Counted from the stretch's first letter, positions 23,765 through 33,198 are shown. The stretch: DNA of 64,000 nt from Bacteroidales bacterium (GCA_019416425.1 DXXK01000087.1:1-64000), one strand, 5' to 3'. Program-made: numbers and translations. The notes: generated by a model not told the origin, from the sequence alone.

Positions 23765-24880
23765 TTATTTAAGGTCGAGAGGGGTGTAATCGAGACCGAA
23801 CGCCTGGGCCACGGCCTTGAACGTGATCTTGCCGTCGACAACGTTTACGCCCTCTGCCAGACCGGGGTTACGTTTGCAGGCCTCGACCCATCCCAGGTCG
23901 GCGAGCTTGACGGCGTAGGGAGTGGTGGCGTTGGTCAGCGCCAGTGTGGAGGTGTAAGGCACAGCACCGGGGATGTTGGCTACTGCATACTGTACGACAC
24001 CGTCGACAACGTAGGTAGGCTCGCTGTGTGTCGTGGGGTGGGATGTCTCGAAGCAACCGCCTTGGTCGATGGCTACGTCCACCATGACAGAACCGGGACG
24101 CATCAGCTTGACCATGTCCTTGGTGATGAGGTGCGGGGCCTTTGCACCGGGCACCAGAACGGAACCGATGACGAGGTCGGTGTCAGGGAGCTGCTCCTCG
24201 ATGTTGTGTCGCGAGGAGTAGAGCGTCTTGACGTTCTTGGGCATCGTTTCGGCGCAGTGGCGGAGTATGTCGAGATTGATGTCGGTGATGGTTACGTCGG
24301 CACCGAGACCGGCTGCCATGAGTGCGGCGTTACGGCCGACGACGCCGGCGCCGAGGACGAGGACCTTGGCGGGTTTAACGCCGGGGACACCACCCATCAG
24401 CACTCCGCGTCCGCCCTGTGGCTTCTCCAGGAAACGAGCGCCTTCCTGAATCGACATGCGGCCTGCGACCTCGCTCATGGGGATGAGTAGGGGTAGACGG
24501 CGATCGGTAGCGGAATATGTCACGGTCTCATAGGCGATGCAGGTCGACCCGCTGGCCAGCATGGCGTCGAGCAGCGGACGGTCGGAGGCGAAGTGGAAGT
24601 ATGTGAAGATGACTTGGCCGCGGCGGCACAGCTTGTATTCGGGCTCGATGGGTTCCTTGACCTTGATGATCATATCGGCGATGGCGTAGACGTCCTCGAT
24701 GGTGGGGAGAATCTTGGCGCCGGCCTTGATGTATTCGTCGTTGCTGAAACCACTGCCTTCGCCCGCATGGTCCTGTACATAGAGTTCATGGCCGTGTGCC
24801 ACGAGTTCCTTAACTCCGGAGGGTGTAGCGCCCACGCGGTTCTCGTTGTTCTTAATCTCTTTCGGAATACCGATTTTCAT
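23765..24880 (-). CDS. ald: Alanine dehydrogenase
   Basis: The 371-residue protein starts MKIGIPKEIKNNENRVGATP, the typical substrate-binding opening of alanine dehydrogenase. The active-site lysine/histidine region lies at about residues 72-96 (KVKEPIEPEY...TYFHFA). The NAD-binding Rossmann loop is VLVLGAGVVGRNAA at about residues 170-185. It interconverts L-alanine and pyruvate plus ammonia with NAD(H) in the cytoplasm. It stands alone between two short intergenic gaps. Confidence 0.96.
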   Translation of the reverse strand: MKIGIPKEIKNNENRVGATPSGVKELVAHGHELYVQDHAGEGSGFSNDEYIKAGAKILPTIEDVYAIADMIIKVKEPIEPEYKLCRRGQVIFTYFHFASDRPLLDAMLASGSTCIAYETVTYSATDRRLPLLIPMSEVAGRMSIQEGARFLEKPQGGRGVLMGGVPGVKPAKVLVLGAGVVGRNAALMAAGLGADVTITDINLDILRHCAETMPKNVKTLYSSRHNIEEQLPDTDLVIGSVLVPGAKAPHLITKDMVKLMRPGSVMVDVAIDQGGCFETSHPTTHSEPTYVVDGVVQYAVANIPGAVPYTSTLALTNATTPYAVKLADLGWVEACKRNPGLAEGVNVVDGKITFKAVAQAFGLDYTPLDLK

Positions 24881-25042
24881 GGTCAGAATATGATTAAAGG
24901 TTGGTATTTTCTGGTTGGCGGCATCGTGATGCCGCAGGTATGTTTTCCGCGTGTAAAATTACAAAAAGTCTCAAAAAAATCATACTGTAAAAAATATGTT
25001 TGACAACATGTTTTTTCAAATAAATATGTCATAAAGACATAA

Positions 25043-25069
25043 AAAGGACGCACGAACCGTACGTCCTTT
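25043..25069 (-). terminator. Terminator of the exported HAD phosphatase gene
   Basis: AAAGGACG pairs with CGTCCTTT around an 11-base loop, and on the minus strand the stem is followed by TTTTTATG. It lies about 33 bases past the HAD gene stop. A small ATGTC/GACAT hairpin (25026-25040) lies beside it. Confidence 0.8.
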
Positions 25070-25101
25070 AAATACTGTGTATTATAAGCGGAGTTGAATG
25101 G

Positions 25102-26049
25102 TCAGTAGTTGATCACGACTTCGGAAGGTTTGGCGTTGGTCGCGTTGTTCTTAACGCCCCATTCCTTGGTGACGTATTCATAGTCACCTGTCGGCACGTC
25201 GTTGCAGTACTCGATGATACAGTTCGGGTCGGCCTCCCAGTATTGCTTGATGGTCTTTCCTCCGGCCACTTTCTCGGGTTTCTTGTTGTCGGGATTGATC
25301 ATGAGCTTCAATCCTACGGAAGTCTCCATCATCTCCAGGTCGCCGCGGGAGTTGCCGCCGACAAACAGCGGGTCGGCCTTGATGAATGTGCGCACCACAT
25401 CGGCCTTGCCCTCGTCCTGCGAGACGGGATATACCAGCTCGTCGGTCACCACTCCACCTTCGCCTACCCGGGACTTAACGCCCAGGATACGGTCCTCGGG
25501 AAGACCGAGCTGCTCGGCGCAGAAGCGCTGGTACAGAAGCTCGGGCGACGCCGAAAGGATCCATACCTCGAAACCATAGTTCTCAAGGTTGGCGATGAGC
25601 TGCTTCATCTCGGGATACATCTTGTTCTGATACTTCTGATGGAACATATTGTTGCCGAGTGCCTGGATCTGGTCGGCGGTCATGCCTGACAGGAAACGCA
25701 CACGGTTCTGCACGAATTCCACTCCGACGTTATCGCCGTGTAGCAGTGAGTCGACAATCTGCATCTTCTCCTTGGACTTGGCGTCGGTCTTGCCGGCGTA
25801 TGTACGCTTGGCGTAGTCATAGAGAGCCTCGTCGGCCAGATAGTATGGCGCCTGTCCGAAGAGTGTGCCGTCGCAGTCGAACACTGCGACCTTACGGGTC
25901 TTCATCGGGACGGTGGATTCGAGGAACGCCTCGATCTTGGCGTTGGAAGAGTCCTGGAATCCCTTGATGGGTTTGTACTCATAGGTCTGGGCATCGGCCG
26001 CGATGGCGAATGCACAGGCCAATGCAAGAATCAGGAACGGTCTTTTCAT
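25102..26049 (-). CDS. Exported HAD-superfamily phosphatase
   Basis: The 315-residue protein has a signal peptide (residues 1-20, ending ADAQ) and then a HAD fold. The nucleophile motif is AVFDCDGTLFG (about residues 54-64), the lysine region follows, and motif III/IV is FVGGNSRGDLEMM. Related proteins resemble phosphoserine phosphatase and act in the periplasm, probably releasing phosphate from small molecules; the substrate is not identifiable. It has its own terminator. Confidence 0.87.
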   Translation of the reverse strand: MKRPFLILALACAFAIAADAQTYEYKPIKGFQDSSNAKIEAFLESTVPMKTRKVAVFDCDGTLFGQAPYYLADEALYDYAKRTYAGKTDAKSKEKMQIVDSLLHGDNVGVEFVQNRVRFLSGMTADQIQALGNNMFHQKYQNKMYPEMKQLIANLENYGFEVWILSASPELLYQRFCAEQLGLPEDRILGVKSRVGEGGVVTDELVYPVSQDEGKADVVRTFIKADPLFVGGNSRGDLEMMETSVGLKLMINPDNKKPEKVAGGKTIKQYWEADPNCIIEYCNDVPTGDYEYVTKEWGVKNNATNAKPSEVVINY

Positions 26050-26100
26050 AGTAAGTCACTTTTAAAGGTCTATATCCTAATAACATGCATGTAACGTTAA

Positions 26101-26133
26101 AGTTTGCTAAGCGACCAGTCATATTAGCAAACT
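26101..26133 (-). terminator. Hairpin downstream of the MFS gene
   Basis: AGTTTGCTAA and TTAGCAAACT form a perfect 10-base inverted repeat around 13 bases. It lies about 110 bases past the MFS stop and 52 bases before the HAD start. On the minus strand the stem is followed by TTTAACG, a weak U-tract, so it may be a terminator or an operator for the HAD gene. Confidence 0.5.
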
Positions 26134-26241
26134 GTTGATAACAAAGTAAAGAACAATACAGCATGCAGTTGCCAGAGATGTTATTTGACATTATGGAAAA
26201 AATCAAGTCGCCGGCCTTGACATCTCCAGGCGAGGAGGGGC

Positions 26242-27456
26242 TTATAGGTCAGGAAGCGCGCGTCGCTCGTAGAAGTATCGGGTGAACAGGATGAACATCA
26301 GCGCGCCGGCTGCCTGCGTGGCAGCCACGGCCCAGAAAGCAGCGCTGAAGCTGACGTATTCCGCAACGATGCCGCCCAACAGGATGCCGAGACCCATGCC
26401 GAAGTCCCATGAGATCAGGATTGAGGAATTGGCCGTTCCACGCTGGTCATGCCGCGCAACCCTGACGAACATGTTGAGGAACGCCGGATACATGCGGCCG
26501 TTGCCGAGACCGATCAGCAACGCCGAGGCATAATATGTGTATTCGTTGAGTGTCAAGGCAAACAGGACGTATCCGGCCAGCGACAGCATGACACCCTGCG
26601 TGCAGTTGGACGTCATCCTGCCCTGCCGTAGCGCCTTGTGTCCCGTAAGGCGCGACAGCACCAGTCCGACGGAGAGAATGGCGAAGAAGATGCCGGTACC
26701 GTCGGTGATTCCGAGTTCCTGCTGACCGAACAGCGCGACATAGTTTGACATCACGCCCCAACAGAGTCCGAACAGACAGATGTTTATGGCCATGAGCCAT
26801 GCGCGCGTCAGGAAGAAGTGGTCCAGGTCCATGTGAGGCCTGGACTTCCTCAGTATTTTCCGGGGAATCTTGACGGTGGAAGAGCAGAGGAAACCTATGA
26901 ATGCGATGATAAGCGAGATCCAGAACAGAATCTCGAAGCTGCCGGTGTATTTGTACAGGTAGATACCGGCGGAAGGAGCGATTGCCATGGCGAGGTTGTT
27001 GCTGAGACCGTAATAGCCGATACCCTCGGCCCTGCGCGAGGAAGGCAGCACATCGATGGCCACTGTGGAATTGGCTACGGTGGCCGCGCCGAAGGGAATG
27101 CCGTGCATGGTGCGCACTATGGCGAACATCAGCAGCGTGGAGGCTCCCAGGTAGCCGGCAAAGCAGAGGAAGAACGTGAAGAAGCACACCATCAGCACGG
27201 TCTTGCGGTTGAAGCTGTCGACCATGAATCCGCTGAACGGCCTGATCAGGAAAGTCGCGACCACATATCCGGACAGCACGATACCGATGGTGTCCTTGTC
27301 GGCGGCAAACTCGCTGTCGAGATACAGAGGCAGCAACGGGGTGAGCAGATAGAAGGCGAAGAAGAGCATGAAATTGCTGACCATCACCTTCCAGTACTGA
27401 CTGTTCCACAACAGTTCCTCATTGCCCCGTTCGCTTTGATTCTCGTTCTGATTCAT
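26242..27456 (-). CDS. MFS transporter
   Basis: The 404-residue protein has twelve predicted membrane spans and an MFS-like loop between spans 2 and 3 (GFMVDSFNRKTVLMV, a variant of GxLaDrxGrr). The ends are short and cytoplasmic. The group resembles the drug/arabinose efflux subfamily, but the substrate cannot be deduced. It is monocistronic, with a strong consensus promoter and a probable terminator. Confidence 0.9.
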   Translation of the reverse strand: MNQNENQSERGNEELLWNSQYWKVMVSNFMLFFAFYLLTPLLPLYLDSEFAADKDTIGIVLSGYVVATFLIRPFSGFMVDSFNRKTVLMVCFFTFFLCFAGYLGASTLLMFAIVRTMHGIPFGAATVANSTVAIDVLPSSRRAEGIGYYGLSNNLAMAIAPSAGIYLYKYTGSFEILFWISLIIAFIGFLCSSTVKIPRKILRKSRPHMDLDHFFLTRAWLMAINICLFGLCWGVMSNYVALFGQQELGITDGTGIFFAILSVGLVLSRLTGHKALRQGRMTSNCTQGVMLSLAGYVLFALTLNEYTYYASALLIGLGNGRMYPAFLNMFVRVARHDQRGTANSSILISWDFGMGLGILLGGIVAEYVSFSAAFWAVAATQAAGALMFILFTRYFYERRALPDL

Positions 27457-27480
27457 CCTGATTCCAGTTAAAAATCACTG

Positions 27481-27511
27481 CAAATTTACAAATAAGTACT
27501 GACACGGCAAA
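27481..27511 (-). promoter_or_regulatory. Promoter of the MFS gene
   Basis: TAAATTTG (27481-27488) and TTTG (27508-27511) on the minus strand with a 19-base spacer match the Bacteroidota consensus. The start codon is 24 bases downstream. Confidence 0.7.
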
Positions 27512-27517
27512 AATAAA

Positions 27518-27545
27518 GACGTCCGGGCCGAGGGGTCCGGACGTC
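27518..27545 (-). terminator. Terminator of the metzincin-like protein gene
   Basis: GACGTCCGG pairs with CCGGACGTC (9 bases), and on the minus strand the stem is followed by TTTATTTTTG. It overlaps the -33 side of the MFS promoter region. Confidence 0.85.
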
Positions 27546-27569
27546 CAGTCTATTCTATATGGACAGGTA

Positions 27570-30014
27570 TTATTTCACCAGGAACTTGTGTCCTGCGACG
27601 ATGTAGATGCCGGGCGTCAGGCCGTCCAGGTCCTCGGCGTTACGCTTGACGATGCGGCCGCAGATGTCGTAGACATCGTTGGGGAAGATGGATGGTTCCT
27701 CGATCTCGACGGGAGCGATACCGGAGCCTGCTGCGTCGAACTGGGGCAGATCGGCCTCGGTGGCGATGTGCCAGCGCTGACGGGCCACGCCGCGCGAGTT
27801 CATGCTGTAGGCGGTCAGTGTGGGCACGTTGTCGGTGTTGTTGATGGCCAGTGCGCGGGGAGTGTCGACTGCCTCGGCGACAGTGATCCAGTAGGTCAGC
27901 TCATTGAGGTCGCCTACTGCCACCTTCTTGATTGACGGGGTGAGCTGGAACTGCGTGATGTGCGTCTCGGAGCCTTCGGGAGCCGTCACGGCCGTACGAC
28001 GCGAGCTCTTGACCATGGCCAGGCAGTTGCCGGTGGCGGCATTGCGCAGGGTGTAGTAGCAGCTGACGGGATCGAATTCCAGATGCCAGGCAGCATTATC
28101 ATTCAGGGAGGCCTTGTCGGCGGTCATGGACTCCCAGCCGATGGTGTTGCCTTCCTTCTCGACGATATAGTTGGTGTATGCTCCGACCTCGGGATCCTCG
28201 ACCTTCAGGTAGTACTTGGCGTTCTCCTGGATTGGGAATGTGTAGACCGGAGTGTGGAAATGGCCAGCCACAGGGGGCAGGGCGTCCTCGCCCAGAGCCT
28301 GGGTTACCAGACCATTGGCCAGATAGAGGATCTCGGTGTGGTCGTCCTCGTGTGCGCCGTTGATGCCGTAGGGCCACATGTGCGTCTTGTCGCCGTGTAG
28401 ATACGCGGAGGGATCGTTCTGTAGGAAACGGATCAGTTCGGTGGCACGAACGCCGTACCACAGACCGGTCTCGCCGGTCTCGCGGTATGGACTGTCGGGA
28501 CCGTACCATACCTTGTGCTGGCCTACTCCGACACCATGGTTCATCTCGTGCATAACGGTGCCGATGGCCTGGTAGCTTGGATTGGCTCCCATGCGGATCC
28601 ATCCGCCGTACGAGCAGTCGGCCGTGGGAGTGCCGGCACTGTAGTTGACGGTGATGTGGTAGCCGGAGATGCTGGTGCAGTCGTTCCAATAGTTGACGGC
28701 GCCCTCGGTGGCCGCAAGGATACGTTCGGTGGCGTCCGCAGGAGCGTCGTTGGGATTATATGTCCAGGTGATGGTGCCTTTGGGGATTGTGATGACCTCT
28801 ACGGGCTCGCCGTAACCGACGGCATAGTCGGTGGTGATGGAGTAGGCGCGGACGTAGTAGACGGTGGATGGTTCCATACCCTTCATGTGGTAGATGCGTC
28901 CGTTATGGTTGAACACCTTGGTGGAACGGGAGTCGGCGACGGTAGGCTCGGGATCGGTACTCCAGCAGAAACCGGCCTCAAGCTGACTGGCGCCTTCGGG
29001 GAGCTCGATGGTGCTTCGTCCCAGCGCGAAAGTGGCGCCACGTGCCACATAGGGATTTGTGGTGACTTTAGGAGCCTCGGCGGTCGACTGCGAGATGCGG
29101 TACAGCAGTATGGCGTTTTTTAGCTGGCGGACAAGCTCGTCGACCTGGGCGGGAGTGGCTGTAGCAGCCTCGTAGGTCTGTCGGGCCTGCTCCAGCAGGG
29201 TTCCGATCTCATCGGCACCGGGCTGCCCCTTGATCTGGTCGTAGGCCTGGGCTGTTTCCTGGATAGCGGCGGCGAGGGCGGCATAGGATGCGACTGAAAG
29301 CTGTGCGTCGGCCATGGCGGTTCGCATGGTCTTGAGCGCGGCGGCGATTGCTGCCACGTCACCCTGTCTGGCGGCGTTCCTGACAGCGGCGACGGCATCG
29401 GTCAGCGCCTGGGCGCTGACCTGGTCCATCTTGGAGGTAAGGAGGGCTTCGGCCTCGGTGCATGCATTCTGTACGAAAGTGTTGACGTCGGCTGCGTTGT
29501 ACTTGGTGTAGGTCAGACGGAAGTTGTCGGTGGCCAGATAGTTGCCCGATGCATCCGTAGCCTTGTAGCCGATCTCGGCCTTGCCGTCCACGCCGACCGT
29601 GAAGCTGACGGTGTATTCGGCCACAACGGTAACGTCGGTGGTCTTGTCGCCGGCGAAAACCACTACGCCGGTCTGTGGCTCGTCCTTGCCCTGGCGGATG
29701 TTCTGAGCCGCGGCTGTGAGGGTGTAGTCACCCGGCAGAAGTCCGGTGACTATCTGTGTGACGGAGCAGTTTCCTGCGCCTTTGTCGGACGATACCCATT
29801 TTTCAACGTAGGTGTTGCCTTCCTTCAGGGGGAATGTGGAGTTGTTCTGGGTCTGCATGCCGGACTGTGTCCAGCCCGAGAACCCGGATTCAAAACTGGG
29901 ATTGACGATACAGTCGGTGAAGTCGATGTTCTCGGCGTGTGCGGACATGGCCGCGAGGGCTACGAGGGCAACCGCCGAACCTGCACGTCTCAGCGTGTCC
30001 TGGAGTTTTGTCAT
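27570..30014 (-). CDS. Large secreted multidomain protein with metzincin-like zinc motif
   Basis: The protein has 814 residues. A signal peptide (1-27, ending MSAHAE) is followed by a jelly-roll-like domain (NPSFESGFSGWTQSG). A helical spacer covers about 180-305, and a fibronectin-type domain lies at about 315-410. A protease-like region with HEMNHGVGVGQH (H489-H500) comes next, then a ricin-like beta-trefoil segment (about 600-750). A C-terminal type IX sorting tail ends it (GRIVKRNAEDLDGLTPGIYIV). The zinc motif is close to HExxHxxGxxH but the last histidine is one residue late. It is probably a surface or secreted metalloprotease; the substrate is unknown. Confidence 0.78.
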   Translation of the reverse strand: MTKLQDTLRRAGSAVALVALAAMSAHAENIDFTDCIVNPSFESGFSGWTQSGMQTQNNSTFPLKEGNTYVEKWVSSDKGAGNCSVTQIVTGLLPGDYTLTAAAQNIRQGKDEPQTGVVVFAGDKTTDVTVVAEYTVSFTVGVDGKAEIGYKATDASGNYLATDNFRLTYTKYNAADVNTFVQNACTEAEALLTSKMDQVSAQALTDAVAAVRNAARQGDVAAIAAALKTMRTAMADAQLSVASYAALAAAIQETAQAYDQIKGQPGADEIGTLLEQARQTYEAATATPAQVDELVRQLKNAILLYRISQSTAEAPKVTTNPYVARGATFALGRSTIELPEGASQLEAGFCWSTDPEPTVADSRSTKVFNHNGRIYHMKGMEPSTVYYVRAYSITTDYAVGYGEPVEVITIPKGTITWTYNPNDAPADATERILAATEGAVNYWNDCTSISGYHITVNYSAGTPTADCSYGGWIRMGANPSYQAIGTVMHEMNHGVGVGQHKVWYGPDSPYRETGETGLWYGVRATELIRFLQNDPSAYLHGDKTHMWPYGINGAHEDDHTEILYLANGLVTQALGEDALPPVAGHFHTPVYTFPIQENAKYYLKVEDPEVGAYTNYIVEKEGNTIGWESMTADKASLNDNAAWHLEFDPVSCYYTLRNAATGNCLAMVKSSRRTAVTAPEGSETHITQFQLTPSIKKVAVGDLNELTYWITVAEAVDTPRALAINNTDNVPTLTAYSMNSRGVARQRWHIATEADLPQFDAAGSGIAPVEIEEPSIFPNDVYDICGRIVKRNAEDLDGLTPGIYIVAGHKFLVK

Positions 30015-30062
30015 AAGATTGTCAGGTTAGTATATTGTTAGGTTTTAGGTTAGTTTCGACTG

Positions 30063-30093
30063 CAAAATTAATACTTGAGGAGAATAGTACAAA
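30063..30093 (-). promoter_or_regulatory. Promoter of the metzincin-like protein gene
   Basis: TAATTTTG (30063-30070) and TTTG (30090-30093) on the minus strand are spaced 19 bases apart. This is a near-perfect consensus, about 49 bases before the ATG at 30014. Confidence 0.75.
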
Positions 30094-30110
30094 ATAAATT
30101 CAATAAAAAA

Positions 30111-30132
30111 CGCGCCTTGCAGAGAAGGCGCG
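30111..30132 (-). terminator. Terminator of the 116-residue unknown gene
   Basis: CGCGCCTT pairs with AAGGCGCG around 6 bases, and on the minus strand the stem is followed by TTTTTTATTG. It is 22 bases past the stop at 30155. Confidence 0.88.
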
Positions 30133-30154
30133 GCGATACGGGGGGCTGTAATGA

Positions 30155-30505
30155 CTAATCTATGTTGTCGAATGGAGCATTGCTGTCCATCTGTTTCTGG
30201 TCCTGATAGTTGTGAGCCTCGGTCAGAACGAGTTCCTTCAGATGCTCGATTGACTCGGCGTTCAATTCAAGGTAGTCGTTGTACTTGTCGGCATCTTCGG
30301 GTTCCACCTCGTGGACGGCCGGGGTGATGAGGCGCTTTATATGCTTGCATACAGGCAACTTGTCCTTGATGTATTCCACAAGGGTATCCTCAACATTCTT
30401 CAATTCGGAGGAGTTCTCTAGATCCTCCTTGGTTCCGGAGTATTCCACGCGGTATTTGGCCGAATCCCCGAAACTGACAATGTACAGTCTTTTTGCGATT
30501 TCCAT
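30155..30505 (-). CDS. Conserved hypothetical protein, 116 residues
   Basis: No named family recognised. The protein is acidic and soluble, beginning MEIAKRLYIVSFGDSAKYRV. It ends in a long helix (YLELNAESIEHLKELVLTEAHNYQDQKQ) and a short disordered tail. The alternating strand/helix pattern suggests a small folded domain with no signal peptide. A clear terminator follows it, which supports a real gene. It lies beside a 465-base gene-free gap. Confidence 0.65.
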   Translation of the reverse strand: MEIAKRLYIVSFGDSAKYRVEYSGTKEDLENSSELKNVEDTLVEYIKDKLPVCKHIKRLITPAVHEVEPEDADKYNDYLELNAESIEHLKELVLTEAHNYQDQKQMDSNAPFDNID

Positions 30506-30682
30506 AATAATCCGTTTTTATATCTATAGTAAAAACAGCTTAGAAACATTAAGGTTTGATGAGTGAAATAAACGATTTGACGTCAGGGATGAAAAAAAGA
30601 CGGCCCTGGGGTTGTCCTTGATGATGCAGTCGTGGGGGATAGCGGGCAATGAGGCAATTGAGGCTCGGACTCTGGCGCAGAC

Positions 30683-30762
30683 TATCCGGCTCGTCACAGA
30701 CACAGTCAGTTGTGGCAATTCCGGGGCTTCAGACGCCCCGGCTCCGGAGAGTGAGCCGGATA
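30683..30762. other. Nested inverted repeats in a gene-free gap
   Basis: The outer arms TATCCGGCTC (30683-30692) and GAGCCGGATA (30753-30762) match perfectly. They enclose a second perfect hairpin, CCGGGGC-TTCAGAC-GCCCCGG (30721-30741). A third hairpin, GCGCACT-GTCGG-AGTGCGC, lies at 30883-30901. The gap 30506-30970 has no supportable gene. The nested form could be a structured RNA or the remains of a small transposable element; no promoter or U-tract was found. Confidence 0.4.
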
Positions 30763-30970
30763 ACGATTCATTAACATGCGGTTCGAGCGCATTACTACAT
30801 GATCATCCCGAGGGATAACAGTAGTTCAAATGTCAAATGTTAGAGGTCCCGCTTAGGCCCCGCGCAGAGGTCCGGCACATCCGCGCACTGTCGGAGTGCG
30901 CCGTACCACCTGCATCCGCAAGTACAGCCCGACAGGGCCGTCGTGATGCGTCATACCGTCCGACGAGGAA

Positions 30971-31873
30971 TCACTTGGCATCCTTGTCCTTGCCAAGCGA
31001 CCGGAGATAGTCGAAAGTCGACATCAGACGGTCGGGTATTACGATCTTGAGCTTGCCAAGACGTTCGGACTCCTCCTTGAGGTACTGGGTATACTCCTTC
31101 ATCAGCGCCGCACGGCGACGGTTGTAATCGTCAAGCCTTGCGGAATATTCCTGGAATTCCGCACGCTGCTCAGCTGCCAGCTTGTCGTTGATCTCCGTTT
31201 TGGTACGGTTGTAGGCTGCCTCATACTCGCGGTACGTGCTGCGCAGGGTATCGAAATAGCGGTTCACCTCCTCGCTGCCGATGGTCGGGGTGGATGTAGT
31301 GATCAGAGTGTCGCGGCCGTTCCGGTCAACCGACACAGGATGCTGCTCGGTGTCAAGCAGTTTAGCGTACGCTTCGTAACCAGGGCCATCCGGATGGATA
31401 AACTCGCCGAATGTCGCGGCATAGGCCTCGTTGCACAGATACATGCACAGCTCGGACATCGACATGTTCTGCTCGGCCTTCTTGTCCTGCTTGGGTTCCT
31501 CGGGTTCCTCCATCTTGACACCCTTGTCTTCAAGCCATTTGTCAAAGCTGACACGCTTATAGACCGAGGACACGAGCTGGTCCTTGTACTTGATGGCCTC
31601 GCGCAGCCATGCGCACAACGCCTTAAGGCGTGCGATGTAGTCCAGCTTGCCGCGGATCTGCTCCATCTTGGCCACGTCCATGCCGTAGCCGATGACATGA
31701 GCGTTGCGCGACGTGGAGTCAATCACCTCGATGGAGGTGTTGACGAAGCATACCGACTTGACGAACTCCTCGGCAGCCATATATTCCTGTTTGGCCAGAT
31801 TGGCAATGTGGTTGGCAGCCGTCGAGGTCAGTCCCTTGCCGCCGGGTTCGCTGAAGAAATTCATGTTATTCAT
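30971..31873 (-). CDS. Conserved hypothetical coiled-coil protein
   Basis: No named family recognised. The 300-residue protein is soluble, with no signal peptide. It contains helical stretches (AANHIANLAKQEYMAAEEF, YIARLKALCAWLREAIKY) and a Lys/Glu-rich linker (EEPEEPKQDKKAEQ) near residue 130. A long charged coiled coil follows at about 210-275 (YREYEAAYNRTKTEINDKLAAEQRAEFQEYSARL). It may be a structural or scaffolding protein. An ATG at 31864 is an alternative start. A 465-base gap with hairpins follows it. Confidence 0.65.
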   Translation of the reverse strand: MNNMNFFSEPGGKGLTSTAANHIANLAKQEYMAAEEFVKSVCFVNTSIEVIDSTSRNAHVIGYGMDVAKMEQIRGKLDYIARLKALCAWLREAIKYKDQLVSSVYKRVSFDKWLEDKGVKMEEPEEPKQDKKAEQNMSMSELCMYLCNEAYAATFGEFIHPDGPGYEAYAKLLDTEQHPVSVDRNGRDTLITTSTPTIGSEEVNRYFDTLRSTYREYEAAYNRTKTEINDKLAAEQRAEFQEYSARLDDYNRRRAALMKEYTQYLKEESERLGKLKIVIPDRLMSTFDYLRSLGKDKDAK

Positions 31874-31996
31874 GTCAGTAGTCTTTTAGGATTGTAACGA
31901 GTGGTTAAATAACTTTGTTGGCTTGATGATGCAAAATTATGCCGTAGCTACGCAATCTATTTGCATACCAATGAAAACTAAAAATTCTTCAAAAAG

Positions 31997-33046
31997 TCAG
32001 CGTTTCGCATACCATTCGGCGAACGCACGGAGACCAGTGCGTAGGGGAGTGGAGGGGCGGAAGCCAAAGTCGCGCTCCAGCGGCGCGGTGTCGGCGTAGG
32101 TGACGGGAACGTCGCCCGGCTGCATTGGCACCAGCTCGGTATGGGCGTCGAAGTCGTAGTCCGCCGGAAGGACTCCGGCGCGGACCAGCTCCTCCTGCAG
32201 GATGGTCACGAAGTCCAGCAGGTTCTCCGGCTGGTTGTTGCCGATGTTGTAGACGCGGTAGGGAGGGATGGGGAGTCCGTCCTCGCCGTCACGACGCTCG
32301 GGAGCGCGTTGCATCACACGGACCACGCCCTCCACGATGTCGTCGATGTAGGTGAAGTCGCGCCTGCAGTTGCCGTAGTTGAAGATCTGGATCTTCTCGT
32401 CCTTGACCAGCTTGTCGGTGAATCCGAAGTAGGCCATGTCGGGACGGCCGCAGGGACCGTAGACGGTGAAGAAGCGCAGGCCGGTGGAGGGAATGTTGTA
32501 GAGCTTGGAGTAGGCGTGGGCCATGAGCTCGTTGCTCTTCTTGGTGGCGGCGTAGAGGCTTACGGGGTTGTCGACCTTGTCGTCGGTGCTGTACGGCACC
32601 TTCCTGTTTGATCCGTAGACGCTGGAGCTGCTGGCGTAGACCAGATGGTCGACGGGATTGTGCCGGCAGGCCTCCAGGATGTTGTAGAAACCGATGAGGT
32701 TGCTCTCAACGTATGAGTCCGGGTTGGTGATGGAGTATCGGACGCCGGCCTGGGCGGCGAGGTTCACGACCACCGAGGGTCTGTATTCGGCGAAGATGCG
32801 GTCGACGGCGTCGCGGCCGGCGATGCTGTCGCGGACGAATACGAATCGGTCGCCGTACCGCTCCAGCTCGCGGAGGCGCTCGTGCTTGAGGCTGACGTCG
32901 TAGTAATCGGTGATCGAGTCGATTCCGATTACGCGGCAGTCTTGGAAATCGCGGAGCAGGCGCAAGGCGAGGTTCGCGCCTATGAAACCGGCCACGCCGG
33001 TGATCAATATTGTCTTGCCGTCAAGGCTTATATTAGTCTCTATCAT
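31997..33046 (-). CDS. NAD-dependent nucleotide-sugar epimerase (UDP-glucuronate 4-epimerase-like)
   Basis: From the ATG at 33046 (MIETNISLDGK) the protein has 349 residues. The extended short-chain dehydrogenase fold is clear: GVAGFIGANLALRLL near residues 17-31, YASSSSVYG, the YAATKKSNE catalytic Y-x-x-x-K, and RFFTVYGPCGRPDMAYFGF. The last pattern (PxGRPDMA) is typical of UDP-glucuronate epimerases, which make UDP-galacturonate for surface polysaccharides. It acts in the cytoplasm. It has no sugar-gene neighbours on its strand. Confidence 0.88.
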   Translation of the reverse strand: MIETNISLDGKTILITGVAGFIGANLALRLLRDFQDCRVIGIDSITDYYDVSLKHERLRELERYGDRFVFVRDSIAGRDAVDRIFAEYRPSVVVNLAAQAGVRYSITNPDSYVESNLIGFYNILEACRHNPVDHLVYASSSSVYGSNRKVPYSTDDKVDNPVSLYAATKKSNELMAHAYSKLYNIPSTGLRFFTVYGPCGRPDMAYFGFTDKLVKDEKIQIFNYGNCRRDFTYIDDIVEGVVRVMQRAPERRDGEDGLPIPPYRVYNIGNNQPENLLDFVTILQEELVRAGVLPADYDFDAHTELVPMQPGDVPVTYADTAPLERDFGFRPSTPLRTGLRAFAEWYAKR

Positions 33047-33198
33047 ATCAGTTTCGGTTTGCCGCTGCAAATCTAAGGTATCGCAAAAATACAAAAAAGA
33101 TTCCAATCGGACAACTTATTAAACCATGGTGGCAATGTATGGTCTATGATAAGGAAGTTTTAAAGCTTCATGCAATTGAAATCAAGACTTGCAGAACT

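Noticed and set aside
30612..30818. 68-codon open frame on the plus strand in the gene-free gap
   Set aside because: Low-complexity translation, no ribosome site, and it covers the nested inverted repeats.
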